29,515 bases of DNA from CAZSAK01 sp964605155 (GTDB taxonomy: Bacteria; Pseudomonadota; Gammaproteobacteria; SZUA-140): the NCBI GenBank assembly GCA_964605155.1, contig CAZSAK010000028.1, positions 1-29,515 on the forward strand. Reading direction: 5' to 3'. Position 1 is the first letter of the stretch. The number at the start of each line of letters is the position of its first letter. Below the pieces are notes generated by a model. The model worked only from the letters and a program-made list of their open reading frames with translations, searched no databases and was not told where the DNA came from. The translations under genes were made by a program, and so were the position numbers. Shown here one piece after another: positions 1 to 7,454 of the stretch.

Positions 1-632
1 AATATACCCATAGCCGCTATCGCAGTGTCGATGACAGGCCTTATGGCGGTGGTCCCGGTATGGTGATGTTGTACCAGCCATTGCATGATGCGATCCAGGC
101 CGCCAGGAATAAATGGAGCGGGGAGGGCCGGGTGATCTACCTGTCGCCCCAGGGAAACCGTTTCAGTCAGTCTGTCGCAGACGACCTTGTCAAACGACAT
201 GACAATATCATGCTGGTGGCCGGGCGCTATGAAGGTGTTGATCAGCGACTTATTGATGCAGCGGTCGATGAGGAATTGTCGATCGGTGATTACGTACTGA
301 GTGGCGGTGAAGTGGCCGCCATGGTGGTAATTGAAGTGCTTGCCCGGTTGATACCGGGGGCCCTGGGAGATGAGAATTCAGCCATGCAGGATACCTTCAG
401 TACCGGCATGCTAGAATACCCGCAATACACGCGCCCGGAAGAGATTGAAGGCCAACATGTGCCGGCGGTATTGTTAAGCGGTGACCATCGGGCTATCCTA
501 AGATGGAGATTGAAACAGGCGTTGGGCAGGACATGGGAAAGGCGCCCCGACCTGCTGGCAGACAGGGTACTGAGTGATGAGGAGCGCCAGTTGCTGGATG
601 AGTATCTCCTTGAAACAGGTAACAAGGTGTGA
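1..632 (+). CDS. trmD: tRNA (guanine-N1)-methyltransferase TrmD, 5' end cut by the window edge
   Basis: TrmD methylates N1 of G37 in tRNAs that have G at position 36, using S-adenosylmethionine, and so prevents +1 frameshifting. The open frame runs from base 3 with no start in the window; the first readable residues include DRPYGGGPGM, a conserved N-terminal TrmD stretch, so roughly the first 40 residues are missing. The segment SIGDYVLSGGE is the trefoil-knot SAM-binding region, and PQYTRPEEIEG and LSGDH followed by WRLKQALGRTW are the usual C-terminal signatures. rplS follows after 48 bases, as in the rpsP-rimM-trmD-rplS operon of Gammaproteobacteria. The identification is secure; only the 5' boundary is unknown. 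Confidence 0.97.
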   Translation, partial: YTHSRYRSVDDRPYGGGPGMVMLYQPLHDAIQAARNKWSGEGRVIYLSPQGNRFSQSVADDLVKRHDNIMLVAGRYEGVDQRLIDAAVDEELSIGDYVLSGGEVAAMVVIEVLARLIPGALGDENSAMQDTFSTGMLEYPQYTRPEEIEGQHVPAVLLSGDHRAILRWRLKQALGRTWERRPDLLADRVLSDEERQLLDEYLLETGNKV

Positions 633-680
633 TTCAAGCTTTTCGATATATTTGCAGTCTAGAATGTACTTTGGAGCAAT

Positions 681-1028
681 ATGATGAATGACATGATCAA
701 ACAGATTGAAGCCGAACAGATGAATCGCAAAATACCCGATTTCAATCCGGGGGATACTGTAGAGGTTCAGGTAAAGGTTACCGAAGGCACACGCGAGAGG
801 CTGCAGGCATTTACTGGAGTTGTCATTGCAAAACGTAATCGTGGTATTAATTCCGCATTTACCGTACGCAAGATCTCGCATGGCGAGGGTGTTGAGCGCG
901 TGTTTCAGACATGCAGCCCCCTGATTCAGAAGATTTCGGTCAAGCGTCGCGGTAATGTCAATCGTGCCAAGCTATATTATCTAAGAGGTTTGCGCGGCAA
1001 GGCTGCGAGAATCCAGGAAAAACTGTGA
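681..1028 (+). CDS. rplS: 50S ribosomal protein L19
   Basis: L19 sits at the interface of the two ribosomal subunits. The 115-residue product has the normal family length and shows the signature stretches IPDFNPGDTVEVQVKV, RLQAFTGVVIA, RNRGINSAFTVRKIS and the basic tail VNRAKLYYLRGLRGKAARI. Two ATG codons lie in a row at 681 and 684. The Shine-Dalgarno sequence GGAG at 673-676 is 4 bases from the first and 7 from the second, so 684 is at least as likely; the common L19 N-terminus (MxxIIKxIE) does not decide. It is the last gene of the trmD operon; a hairpin without a T-tract lies just after the stop (1036-1064). Confidence 0.97.
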   Translation: MMNDMIKQIEAEQMNRKIPDFNPGDTVEVQVKVTEGTRERLQAFTGVVIAKRNRGINSAFTVRKISHGEGVERVFQTCSPLIQKISVKRRGNVNRAKLYYLRGLRGKAARIQEKL

Positions 1029-1035
1029 ATCATAC

Positions 1036-1064
1036 GGGAACCCCTGGCGTTGACAGAGGTTCCC
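1036..1064 (+). other. Hairpin 8 bases downstream of rplS
   Basis: GGGAACC (1036-1042) pairs perfectly with GGTTCCC (1058-1064) across a 15-base loop. No T-run follows, so a classical intrinsic terminator is not supported. It may be a 3' end stabiliser or processing structure between rplS and the next gene. Confidence 0.4.
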
Positions 1065-1093
1065 GCCATCGCTCTTAATGAGAGGGTATCCGT

Positions 1094-1576
1094 ATGGTTA
1101 ACCACCATGCGACCTATGAAGCCGTGATAAGTATCCCTATTGAAGGGGTCAAGCTTGGCATCATTGCCAGGGATGGTGAGTTGAGCAGCATCGATTTTAT
1201 ATCCCCTCACTATCCCGATTACACGTCACATGACAGTTTTATTCTCCAGGTCATTGCCCAGCTCAGGGCGTATTTCAGAAACCCTCTTTATTGTTTTACT
1301 CTGCCGTTAGATACGCACGGCACAACGTTCCAGGATCGTGTATGGCGGGTATTGCAGCAGATACCGTCCGGCAGCAGCTGGTCTTATGGCCGCGTGGCCT
1401 CTTATCTGAATACTTCCTCCCGGGCGGTCGGCGGCGCATGCCGCGCCAATCCGCTGCCAATCGTGATCCCCTGTCATCGTGTCGTGGCCGCGAATGGTAT
1501 CGGAGGTTTTTCAGGCCATGTCTATGGTGACAAGGTCAAGATCAAGCAATGGCTGTTGAGTCATGAAAACGGATAA
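1094..1576 (+). CDS. ogt: Methylated-DNA--protein-cysteine methyltransferase (Ogt type)
   Basis: This is a suicide DNA repair protein that moves the alkyl group from O6-alkylguanine or O4-alkylthymine to its own cysteine. The active-site motif PCHRV is present with the acceptor at Cys127, preceded by the helix-turn-helix and arginine finger region SYGRVASYLNTSSRAVGGACRANPLPIVI and followed by NGIGGFSG. At 160 residues the protein is the size of Ogt rather than Ada; no Ada-type zinc domain precedes it. A GAGAGG-type ribosome site lies near 1081-1086. Its end overlaps the start of xerD by 14 bases, so the two are probably translationally coupled. Confidence in the family is high; the split between Ogt and the short MGMT type is less sure. 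Confidence 0.92.
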   Translation: MVNHHATYEAVISIPIEGVKLGIIARDGELSSIDFISPHYPDYTSHDSFILQVIAQLRAYFRNPLYCFTLPLDTHGTTFQDRVWRVLQQIPSGSSWSYGRVASYLNTSSRAVGGACRANPLPIVIPCHRVVAANGIGGFSGHVYGDKVKIKQWLLSHENG

Positions 1577-2495
1577 GCGGGAAAACGCACAAACCCCTGT
1601 TCAACAGATCGATCTTGATCTGATTACTCGTTTTCTGGATGGATTGTGGGTCGAGCGCGGCCTGAGTGCCAATACCCTGGCATCCTATCGTAATGACCTG
1701 CAGGGGCTGGCTACCTGGTTGGCTGCGCGCCACAACACCCTGATATCTGCCGGACGTGATGATCTGCTGGCTTATCTTGCCCACCGCGTAAAACACGGTG
1801 CCAAACCGCGCTCAACAGCAAGGTTTCTGTCCACAATACGGCGTCTGTATCAGACACTGGTGCTGGAAGGCCACATTACTGCGGATCCAAGTGCGCAGAT
1901 AGAATCACCAAAGCTTGGACGACCTTTGCCCAAATCACTCACTGAACGTGATGTCGAGTTTCTGCTCGCCGCTCCGGATGTGAGCGATGCGCGCGGTTTA
2001 CGTGATCGGGCCATGCTGGAAACATTGTACGCCAGCGGCCTGCGTGTCACTGAGCTGGTTGGGCTTACGATACCCAGGCTGAATCTGACACAGGGAGTGG
2101 TGCGGGTTGTTGGTAAGGGGAACAAGGAACGTCTTGTTCCGCTGGGAGAGGAGGCGGTCACGTGGCTGGAACGTTATCTTGAAGAGGCGCGACCGGCATT
2201 ACTGAAGGAACATGTATGCGACGCTGTATTCGTGACGCGGCGGGGCGGAGCAATGACGCGTCAGGCCTTTTGGTATTTGATCAAACACTATGCCCGGCAA
2301 TCCGCTATCGGGAAGACACTGTCTCCGCATACACTGCGCCATGCATTCGCAACACATTTGTTGAATCACGGCGCGAATCTTCGCGTGCTGCAGATGTTGC
2401 TTGGGCATAGCGACCTGTCAACCACACAGATCTATACACATATTGCTCGTGAAAGAATGAAGGACCTTCATATGCAGCATCATCCCCGTGGATAA
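1563..2495 (+). CDS. xerD: Site-specific tyrosine recombinase XerD
   Basis: XerD, with XerC, resolves chromosome dimers at dif near the terminus in a step activated by FtsK. The 310-residue protein has the SAM-like core-binding domain (about 15-105) and the catalytic domain (about 120-300). The catalytic residues are visible: Arg161 (ASGLRVTELV), Lys185 (GKGNKER), His256 and Arg259 (HTLRHAFATH), His282 (LGHSDLSTTQ) and the nucleophile Tyr291 (IYTH). The C-terminus MQHHPRG is typical of XerD and argues against XerC. The ATG at 1563 lies inside the end of the preceding alkyltransferase gene. dsbC follows downstream, as in E. coli. Confidence 0.95.
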   Translation: MKTDKRENAQTPVQQIDLDLITRFLDGLWVERGLSANTLASYRNDLQGLATWLAARHNTLISAGRDDLLAYLAHRVKHGAKPRSTARFLSTIRRLYQTLVLEGHITADPSAQIESPKLGRPLPKSLTERDVEFLLAAPDVSDARGLRDRAMLETLYASGLRVTELVGLTIPRLNLTQGVVRVVGKGNKERLVPLGEEAVTWLERYLEEARPALLKEHVCDAVFVTRRGGAMTRQAFWYLIKHYARQSAIGKTLSPHTLRHAFATHLLNHGANLRVLQMLLGHSDLSTTQIYTHIARERMKDLHMQHHPRG

Positions 2496-2901
2496 ACGGC
2501 GTATTGTATTCAGCAGGGTATTTCGATTTATATCTCCAGAGCATCGGCGCAGGTTTAGTGTGTTCGTTTTAATAGGCGGTCAAATTTCCTTGATTGTGTA
2601 ATTCATGTATCCCCGACCGCTATTTCACCGGCCATTACCTTGATTTTTCCAGATAGTCTTCTATCGCTCCTGTTCCGCATGAAATATCGGTTACAGGCAG
2701 GATCTTTGACATAAGTGCCTGCCAGGAGGGCCGAGACAACATAATGCGGGAAACCATTTGAAGGGAACTCACATCGCGGTATGATGCCTAAATCAATACA
2801 TTATTATTCAGCGCCTGCGGCCGATAAACAGTCTATAGCCACAATTAACGGTTATAATACATATTATTCAATAATTTGAATTAACCCACGATCAAGGTGA
2901 A
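2496..2901. other. Intergenic stretch between xerD and dsbC
   Basis: About 400 AT-leaning bases with no credible gene on either strand. It holds an imperfect inverted repeat (AATAGGCGGTC at 2571-2581 and GACCGCTATT at 2615-2624, one bulged base, 33-base spacer), a small hairpin (CAGGCA at 2694-2699 with TGCCTG at 2716-2721), and the dsbC -10 box near its right end. No intrinsic terminator for xerD is visible. Confidence 0.6.
2853..2858 (+). promoter_or_regulatory. Consensus -10 box (TATAAT) upstream of dsbC
   Basis: A perfect TATAAT lies 44 bases before the dsbC start. No good -35 element is seen at 16-18 bases upstream, so the promoter would be weak, activator-dependent, or read by an extended -10 mechanism. 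The AT-rich surroundings fit a promoter. Confidence 0.5.
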
Positions 2902-3645
2902 ATGAGACCCATAATGAAGAATGCTATCCTTCTGATCACAGCGTCCATGCTGTCGATCTCTTCCATGGCGATGTCAGCCGAAAATGATGATGTCAACAGG
3001 ATCATAGACGTCCTTGCCAAGATCATACCTGACGAGAAGCCGGATGCCGTGACAAAATCACCCGTGTCCGGTTTATATGAAGTCGTGTACGGTCCCGACA
3101 TCATGTATCTCACGGGTGATGGACGCTTTTTACTGCAGGGTGATCTGGTGGATCTGGAGTTACAGAAAAACCTGACTGAGGAAAAGCGTTCTTCCGCCAG
3201 GCTCAAGGTAATCGAGTCTATTGACCCGGACACGATGATTTCCTTTGCACCTAAGAAGGTAAAGCATGTCGTAACGGTGTTTACGGATATCGATTGCCCC
3301 TATTGCCGTAAAATGCACAGTCAGATACAGGATTATCTCGACCGGGGTATAGAGATTCGATACCTGGCGTTTCCGCGCAGCGGCCTCAACACACCATCCT
3401 ATTTCAAGGCAGTGTCCGTATGGTGCGCCGATGATCGTAAGGAGGCGTTGACCGTTGCAAAGGCGGGGGGCAAGATCGACGACAAGACCTGTGATAATCC
3501 GGTTCGGTCACATATGGAAGTGGGTTCGCAAGTAGGTGTTACAGGAACGCCCACCCTTGTTCTTGAGGATGGCAGTGTCATGCCGGGATATGTGCCCGCG
3601 CAGCAACTGAGTGCATTGCTGGACCATCGTATCGGCGCAAACTGA
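2902..3645 (+). CDS. dsbC: Periplasmic thiol:disulfide isomerase DsbC
   Basis: DsbC shuffles wrong disulfides in secreted proteins and is kept reduced by DsbD. The product begins with a signal peptide (basic start, hydrophobic ILLITASMLSIS, likely cleavage near SMAMSA). An N-terminal dimerisation domain follows (about 25-85, with the pattern GLYEVVYGPDIMYLTGDGRFLLQGDL), then a thioredoxin fold with the active site Cys132-Pro-Tyr-Cys135 and the cis-proline loop TGTPTL. A second cysteine pair (VWC and DKTC) matches the structural disulfide of the family. AAGGTG at 2894-2899 is very close to the ATG at 2902 and 14 bases from a second in-frame ATG at 2914, which would give a more usual signal peptide start (MKNAILL). 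The gene converges on addA with an 18-base gap. Confidence 0.94.
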   Translation: MRPIMKNAILLITASMLSISSMAMSAENDDVNRIIDVLAKIIPDEKPDAVTKSPVSGLYEVVYGPDIMYLTGDGRFLLQGDLVDLELQKNLTEEKRSSARLKVIESIDPDTMISFAPKKVKHVVTVFTDIDCPYCRKMHSQIQDYLDRGIEIRYLAFPRSGLNTPSYFKAVSVWCADDRKEALTVAKAGGKIDDKTCDNPVRSHMEVGSQVGVTGTPTLVLEDGSVMPGYVPAQQLSALLDHRIGAN

Positions 3646-3663
3646 TGATAGCATCCGCATAAA

Positions 3664-6600
3664 TCAATCGATTGACCGGGTAATCATGTCTATATTCAGT
3701 TCATAAGCGGCCATACAGGCTGTAAACAGCAGGACAGGCCGCAGCTTTATATCCGGCCAGATCCTTGTAACTCCTTTACAATACATCCCGAGCTGTTCAT
3801 GGTAGTCCATGGCAATCTTCTCCAGGTTGCCTGGCTTGGCATGACGATGTGTCTTGTAATCAATTACGATAATTTCATCATCCTTGATGATCAAGCGATC
3901 AATGATACCGTGAACCAGCAGGTCCTGATTCATATACTGGATGGAGGTTTCGTTATATGCAGTTTTATAGCATGCCGGATCGAAATATGATTGTAACGAT
4001 TTATTGTGAATCAATCGGCTGACCTCTTCCCGGCATTCGTTGAGCAGCGGCTGTTCAATATCCAGTTCAAACTCGTTGGCGACATGTTGTAACAGTAACG
4101 CATGCGGCAATGCATGCGTTACTGTAGTTAATGACAGCAGCCGATGAATCAGTCTCCCCCTTAATTCGCCATTGTTATCCTCTCCACTATTATCAACTAC
4201 CGTACCGGTTTTTGCATGACTCGACGGAATATCCTGTCGGACAGGGAGTTGTGTGTCAGTCAAGGGTCGTGAAAGTTCCGGAGCAGGGATGACGGCCTGG
4301 GTGTGGCCGATATTTTTATGGTGCTCGTCCTGTAGCGGCGGTTGACCGGTTTCATGAACATAGCCGTTGTCATATACCTGTTCCGGGTCATCAGTCAGGT
4401 TATGGGTGATCATGCCGTACCATCCGAGTTCAGTGTCCCTGTTCGGCGCACAGGCGCTGATAAATAAATATTGTTTTGCCCTGCTGAGTGCAACATAGAG
4501 GAGGTTGGCTTCTTCCTGCATTTCTTCGCGTTGCAACCGATCAAAAATATTCTTACTCCATTGGTCAAGCTCGGTCTTTTTACCAGTGATAAAAAATGTA
4601 TCGGGTTTGTCTGAATTCTGCGGCCATGTGATGATCGGTTTATAAGTAGATGGCTTGTGGGTCCCCTTTGCTGAATCGGCAAGGAATACCACGGCCGATT
4701 CGAGTCCTTTCGCCGCATGGATCGTCATGATACGCACGCTGTTATCGGACTGGGCCGATGGCTCATCCAGCGCTTCCCGGGCGTGCTCCTGCATACTGCG
4801 CAGGCGAGACAGGAACAATGGCAGACTTGGATAACGGCCGCTGTCGATCTCGAGTGCAAGTTCTATGAAGCGGGTCAGGTTTGATGTAACGCGGTGATGC
4901 AGGTGGTCGGGAAACGCGGCCTGATAGCGTGCAATCACATTGCCTTCGCTGAATATCCGGTCAAGGAGATCATGTACCGGCAGGGTTCCAACAAGCGCAC
5001 GCCATGTTGTCAGCCAATGGGCGGCACGCTTGAGTGGAGAACCCTCTTCCAGGGAAGGTGACATCGAGATCAGACACTCAATCCAGTTTGAATGGCTGTC
5101 ACCATCGACGGAATTGCCCGGGATACGGGCTGCAACCACCATCAGATCATCATCGCTGCAGGCAAAAAGGGGTGAACGCAATACTGTCGCCAGTGACAGA
5201 TTGTTATAGGGGGCAATCAGGGTTTCGAGCAAAGCAACGATGTCCTGAACTTCGAGACTGTCCAGCAATGTTGTCCCGCCTGCCGACTGGTATGGTATAT
5301 GAGCGTGGCGTAATGCTTTTTCATACGAAGTTATATGTGTACGGTTACGAACCAGTATCATGATGTCGTTATAATTCAGGGGACGGACCGTTCTTCCATC
5401 ACTGATTAATGCAGCCTTGCGAACAAGTTCGTCGATACGGCCGGCGATCAACCCGCCTTCCTCATAATGACGCAGATCTTCATCGACCAACCGCGGGCTA
5501 TCCAGTGGATTGCGAAATTCTGTTCTCTTGTCCATTGTGTGGGTCTTCGCCGGGCGGATCAGCGGGAATACCTCAACCTTGCCCCACAGATTATTGAGAC
5601 AGGTCGTGTGCATCTGGAACGAGGATATCCGGTCTTTCAACACATCTTCGGTAAATACCATGTTTATAAAGTCGATGATAGCCGGAGATGAACGCCTTGA
5701 GAGATCGATGGTATACCTGCTGGTATCGAGATGTGCTTCAAGCCAGTTGCATGCTGTGTGAACCAGTCCCGGATTGGCTCTGCGAAATCGGTATATGGAT
5801 TGTTTGCTGTCACCCACCAGGAATATACTGCGTTTGTGTTCATGAACGCCGGCGGCTATTTCTTTGAGTAAAGGAAGGATCATTGCCCACTGGGTCGGAT
5901 TGGTATCCTGAAACTCATCTATCAGGACATGATCGATGCGCTGATCCAGCTTGTATTGTACCCACAACGCATTGTTACTGTAATTCAACAGTTCAAATAC
6001 CTTCAATTCCAGGTCGACGAAATCAAGCACGCGTTGCTCGAGCTTGATGCGCTGATAATGTTCGAGCAACCTGTTGCCGGTGATATACCAGGCTTTTGAT
6101 GAGTTATAGATCTTGAGGCGATATTCAAGATCCTGCAGTTTTTCGAGCCGGTCGCAGATCTGTTGATGGATCTGCAGAAACCGTGATTCACCTTCATGCC
6201 CCATTGTCTTTTGTTGTGCTCCGGAATGTCTGCGGGACAACGGCTTGCCCGCCTTGGTCAGAAAGGCATTCTTGATGTGTAAAATGCGCCGGGGAATACC
6301 AGATTCCGGATCCAGTGCAGAGGAAATCGTCGTTACGGTATTTCGATTGGTTTGTGTTGGGTGTTGTGCCAGCAGTGTTCTGAATTCTTCAAGTGCGGAG
6401 AGCAGGTCATGGTCGATAAAGTCCGCATGAGGATCTTGTTGCTGGGTGATCTGCAATTGCGAGGCAAGTTGTTTACAGGCGTAATCGACCGGATGTTCTT
6501 GGGTTCGGGTATAGGCCCACCAGTCGGCACGATACTGCATAAACTGATACATTGCCGTTTGCAGGGCAAATGTACTGCCATAGTCGGTGAGTAATGTTTC

Positions 6601-7122
6601 CAGTGCATGCGCCAGCATGCAATCGGGTGCCGAAGTGGCCTCGTTGAAAACGGCTTCATAAGCCTCCTGTTCCAGCAGCCCGCTGTTTTCCAGTAGATCA
6701 AATCCGGGTGGTACATTGGCCTCGAACGGGAATCGTTTTAAAATCTCGTGGCAAAAGGCATGAAATGTTGTGATGCGTATCTGCCGTTCGTTGCATAAAA
6801 CATCTTCATACAATCTGCGCGCACGCTGCATAGAGACGGCGTCGACTGCTATACCAACTTCCCCAAGTTTTGCAGCAAGGAGATCATTATCGATTACCAT
6901 TAATTCGAACAGTCGATCGAGCAGACGTATCTGCATTTCAGCCGCCGCTTTACGGGTGAAGGTGATCGCCAGGATAGATGCCGGCGGGACCTCTGCCATC
7001 AACAGGCGGAGTATGCGTGTAACAAGTAACCAGGTTTTCCCCGTTCCGGCCGAGGCCATGACCACGGCGTTTTGGTCGGGAGAACTGGCGGAGATCGCAT
7101 TATTCAACATAGTCAGATACAA
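3664..7122 (-). CDS. addA: AddA-type helicase-nuclease (UvrD family, C-terminal PD-(D/E)XK nuclease)
   Basis: A superfamily 1 helicase that, with an AddB partner, resects double-strand breaks for RecA-dependent repair. All helicase motifs are present: Walker A ASAGTGKT (residues 23-30), motif Ia TFTRKAAAEM, motif II IDEFQDTNPTQW, motif III VGDSKQSIYRFR, motif V IMTIHAAKGLES and motif VI LLYVALSRAK. The C-terminal nuclease shows GIIDRL and IDYKT with Asp1088 and Lys1090. Length (about 1150) is normal. The frame opens just after a TGA with TTG at 7122; the ATG at 7110 (residue 5) is an equally good start. The last codons and stop form the perfect palindrome TCAATCGATTGA. It converges with dsbC. 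Naming as AddA rather than RecB rests on the adjacent AddB-like gene and the absence of RecC and RecD here. Confidence 0.9.
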   Translation of the reverse strand: MYLTMLNNAISASSPDQNAVVMASAGTGKTWLLVTRILRLLMAEVPPASILAITFTRKAAAEMQIRLLDRLFELMVIDNDLLAAKLGEVGIAVDAVSMQRARRLYEDVLCNERQIRITTFHAFCHEILKRFPFEANVPPGFDLLENSGLLEQEAYEAVFNEATSAPDCMLAHALETLLTDYGSTFALQTAMYQFMQYRADWWAYTRTQEHPVDYACKQLASQLQITQQQDPHADFIDHDLLSALEEFRTLLAQHPTQTNRNTVTTISSALDPESGIPRRILHIKNAFLTKAGKPLSRRHSGAQQKTMGHEGESRFLQIHQQICDRLEKLQDLEYRLKIYNSSKAWYITGNRLLEHYQRIKLEQRVLDFVDLELKVFELLNYSNNALWVQYKLDQRIDHVLIDEFQDTNPTQWAMILPLLKEIAAGVHEHKRSIFLVGDSKQSIYRFRRANPGLVHTACNWLEAHLDTSRYTIDLSRRSSPAIIDFINMVFTEDVLKDRISSFQMHTTCLNNLWGKVEVFPLIRPAKTHTMDKRTEFRNPLDSPRLVDEDLRHYEEGGLIAGRIDELVRKAALISDGRTVRPLNYNDIMILVRNRTHITSYEKALRHAHIPYQSAGGTTLLDSLEVQDIVALLETLIAPYNNLSLATVLRSPLFACSDDDLMVVAARIPGNSVDGDSHSNWIECLISMSPSLEEGSPLKRAAHWLTTWRALVGTLPVHDLLDRIFSEGNVIARYQAAFPDHLHHRVTSNLTRFIELALEIDSGRYPSLPLFLSRLRSMQEHAREALDEPSAQSDNSVRIMTIHAAKGLESAVVFLADSAKGTHKPSTYKPIITWPQNSDKPDTFFITGKKTELDQWSKNIFDRLQREEMQEEANLLYVALSRAKQYLFISACAPNRDTELGWYGMITHNLTDDPEQVYDNGYVHETGQPPLQDEHHKNIGHTQAVIPAPELSRPLTDTQLPVRQDIPSSHAKTGTVVDNSGEDNNGELRGRLIHRLLSLTTVTHALPHALLLQHVANEFELDIEQPLLNECREEVSRLIHNKSLQSYFDPACYKTAYNETSIQYMNQDLLVHGIIDRLIIKDDEIIVIDYKTHRHAKPGNLEKIAMDYHEQLGMYCKGVTRIWPDIKLRPVLLFTACMAAYELNIDMITRSID

Positions 7123-7212
7123 CCTGGCTCAGACAAAGGATATAGGAGTAACCCATGATATTTCCGGATGTCGTTCAAGTTGATAATTAGTTGAAAACAA
7201 TACAAAAATCCT

Positions 7213-7242
7213 TTGACAGTACCATTTTTACCAGCCAATCAT
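7213..7242 (+). promoter_or_regulatory. Putative sigma-70 promoter of the addA/addB intergenic small RNA
   Basis: A perfect -35 TTGACA (7213-7218) is followed after 18 bases by AATCAT (7237-7242, 4 of 6 matches). A second possible -10, TATCAT at 7247-7252, has no matching -35. Either would start a plus-strand transcript at about 7249-7260, running into the terminator at 7412-7450. I see no clear GacA-type upstream palindrome (TGTAAG-N6-CTTACA). Confidence 0.45.
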
Positions 7243-7249
7243 GCCGTAT

Positions 7250-7450
7250 CATCATGATCAGGCTAAATAATTTACACCGGGTGCCGATACCGAATGGGAC
7301 ACTCGACTATAAGGATCGTACGGTGTCTGATCAGGGATGATGACATGAAAGCGAACACGGAACAGTTTCATGGAAGATTGTGTACAGGGATATGTGCATA
7401 AATGGAGGATTAAGAAAAGGCGGCCGGTTGCGTCGCCTTTTCTTTTTTTT
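7250..7450 (+). ncRNA. Candidate CsrB/RsmZ-type CsrA-sequestering small RNA
   Basis: A roughly 200-base non-coding stretch on the strand opposite addB and addA. It has six ANGGA motifs in 96 bases (7311-7315, 7333-7337, 7357-7361, 7370-7374, 7386-7390, 7402-7406) plus two more GGA (7297-7299, 7407-7409). Several sit in hairpin loops: TGTACA (7381-7386) pairs fully with TGTGCA (7393-7398) around the loop GGGATA, and this site matches the CsrA SELEX consensus RUACARGGAUGU at 11 of 12 positions. ATC-AGGGAT-GAT sits on a TGTC/GACA stem (7324-7345), and GAAC/GTTT (7353-7368) frames ACGGAACA. The transcript ends at a strong intrinsic terminator. By analogy with CsrB, CsrC, RsmY and RsmZ it would bind and titrate CsrA/RsmA. 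The structure was folded by eye; the 5' end is uncertain. Confidence 0.72.
7412..7450 (+). terminator. Strong rho-independent terminator of the small RNA
   Basis: An 11-base perfect stem (AAGAAAAGGCG at 7412-7422 with CGCCTTTTCTT at 7434-7444), an 11-base loop, and eight T residues at 7443-7450. The T-tract is on the plus strand, where no protein gene lies upstream, which points to a plus-strand RNA gene. On the minus strand the same hairpin sits just after the addB stop and could also end addB transcription, though its T-tract there is shorter. Confidence 0.88.
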
Positions 7451-7454
7451 GGTA

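Noticed and set aside
1036..1064. Intrinsic terminator after rplS
   Set aside because: The stem is perfect but no T-tract follows, so it is listed only as a hairpin.
2694..2745. Promoter from TTGACA at 2706-2711
   Set aside because: The nearest -10-like box (CATAAT at 2740-2745) is 28 bases away, too far for a sigma-70 promoter.
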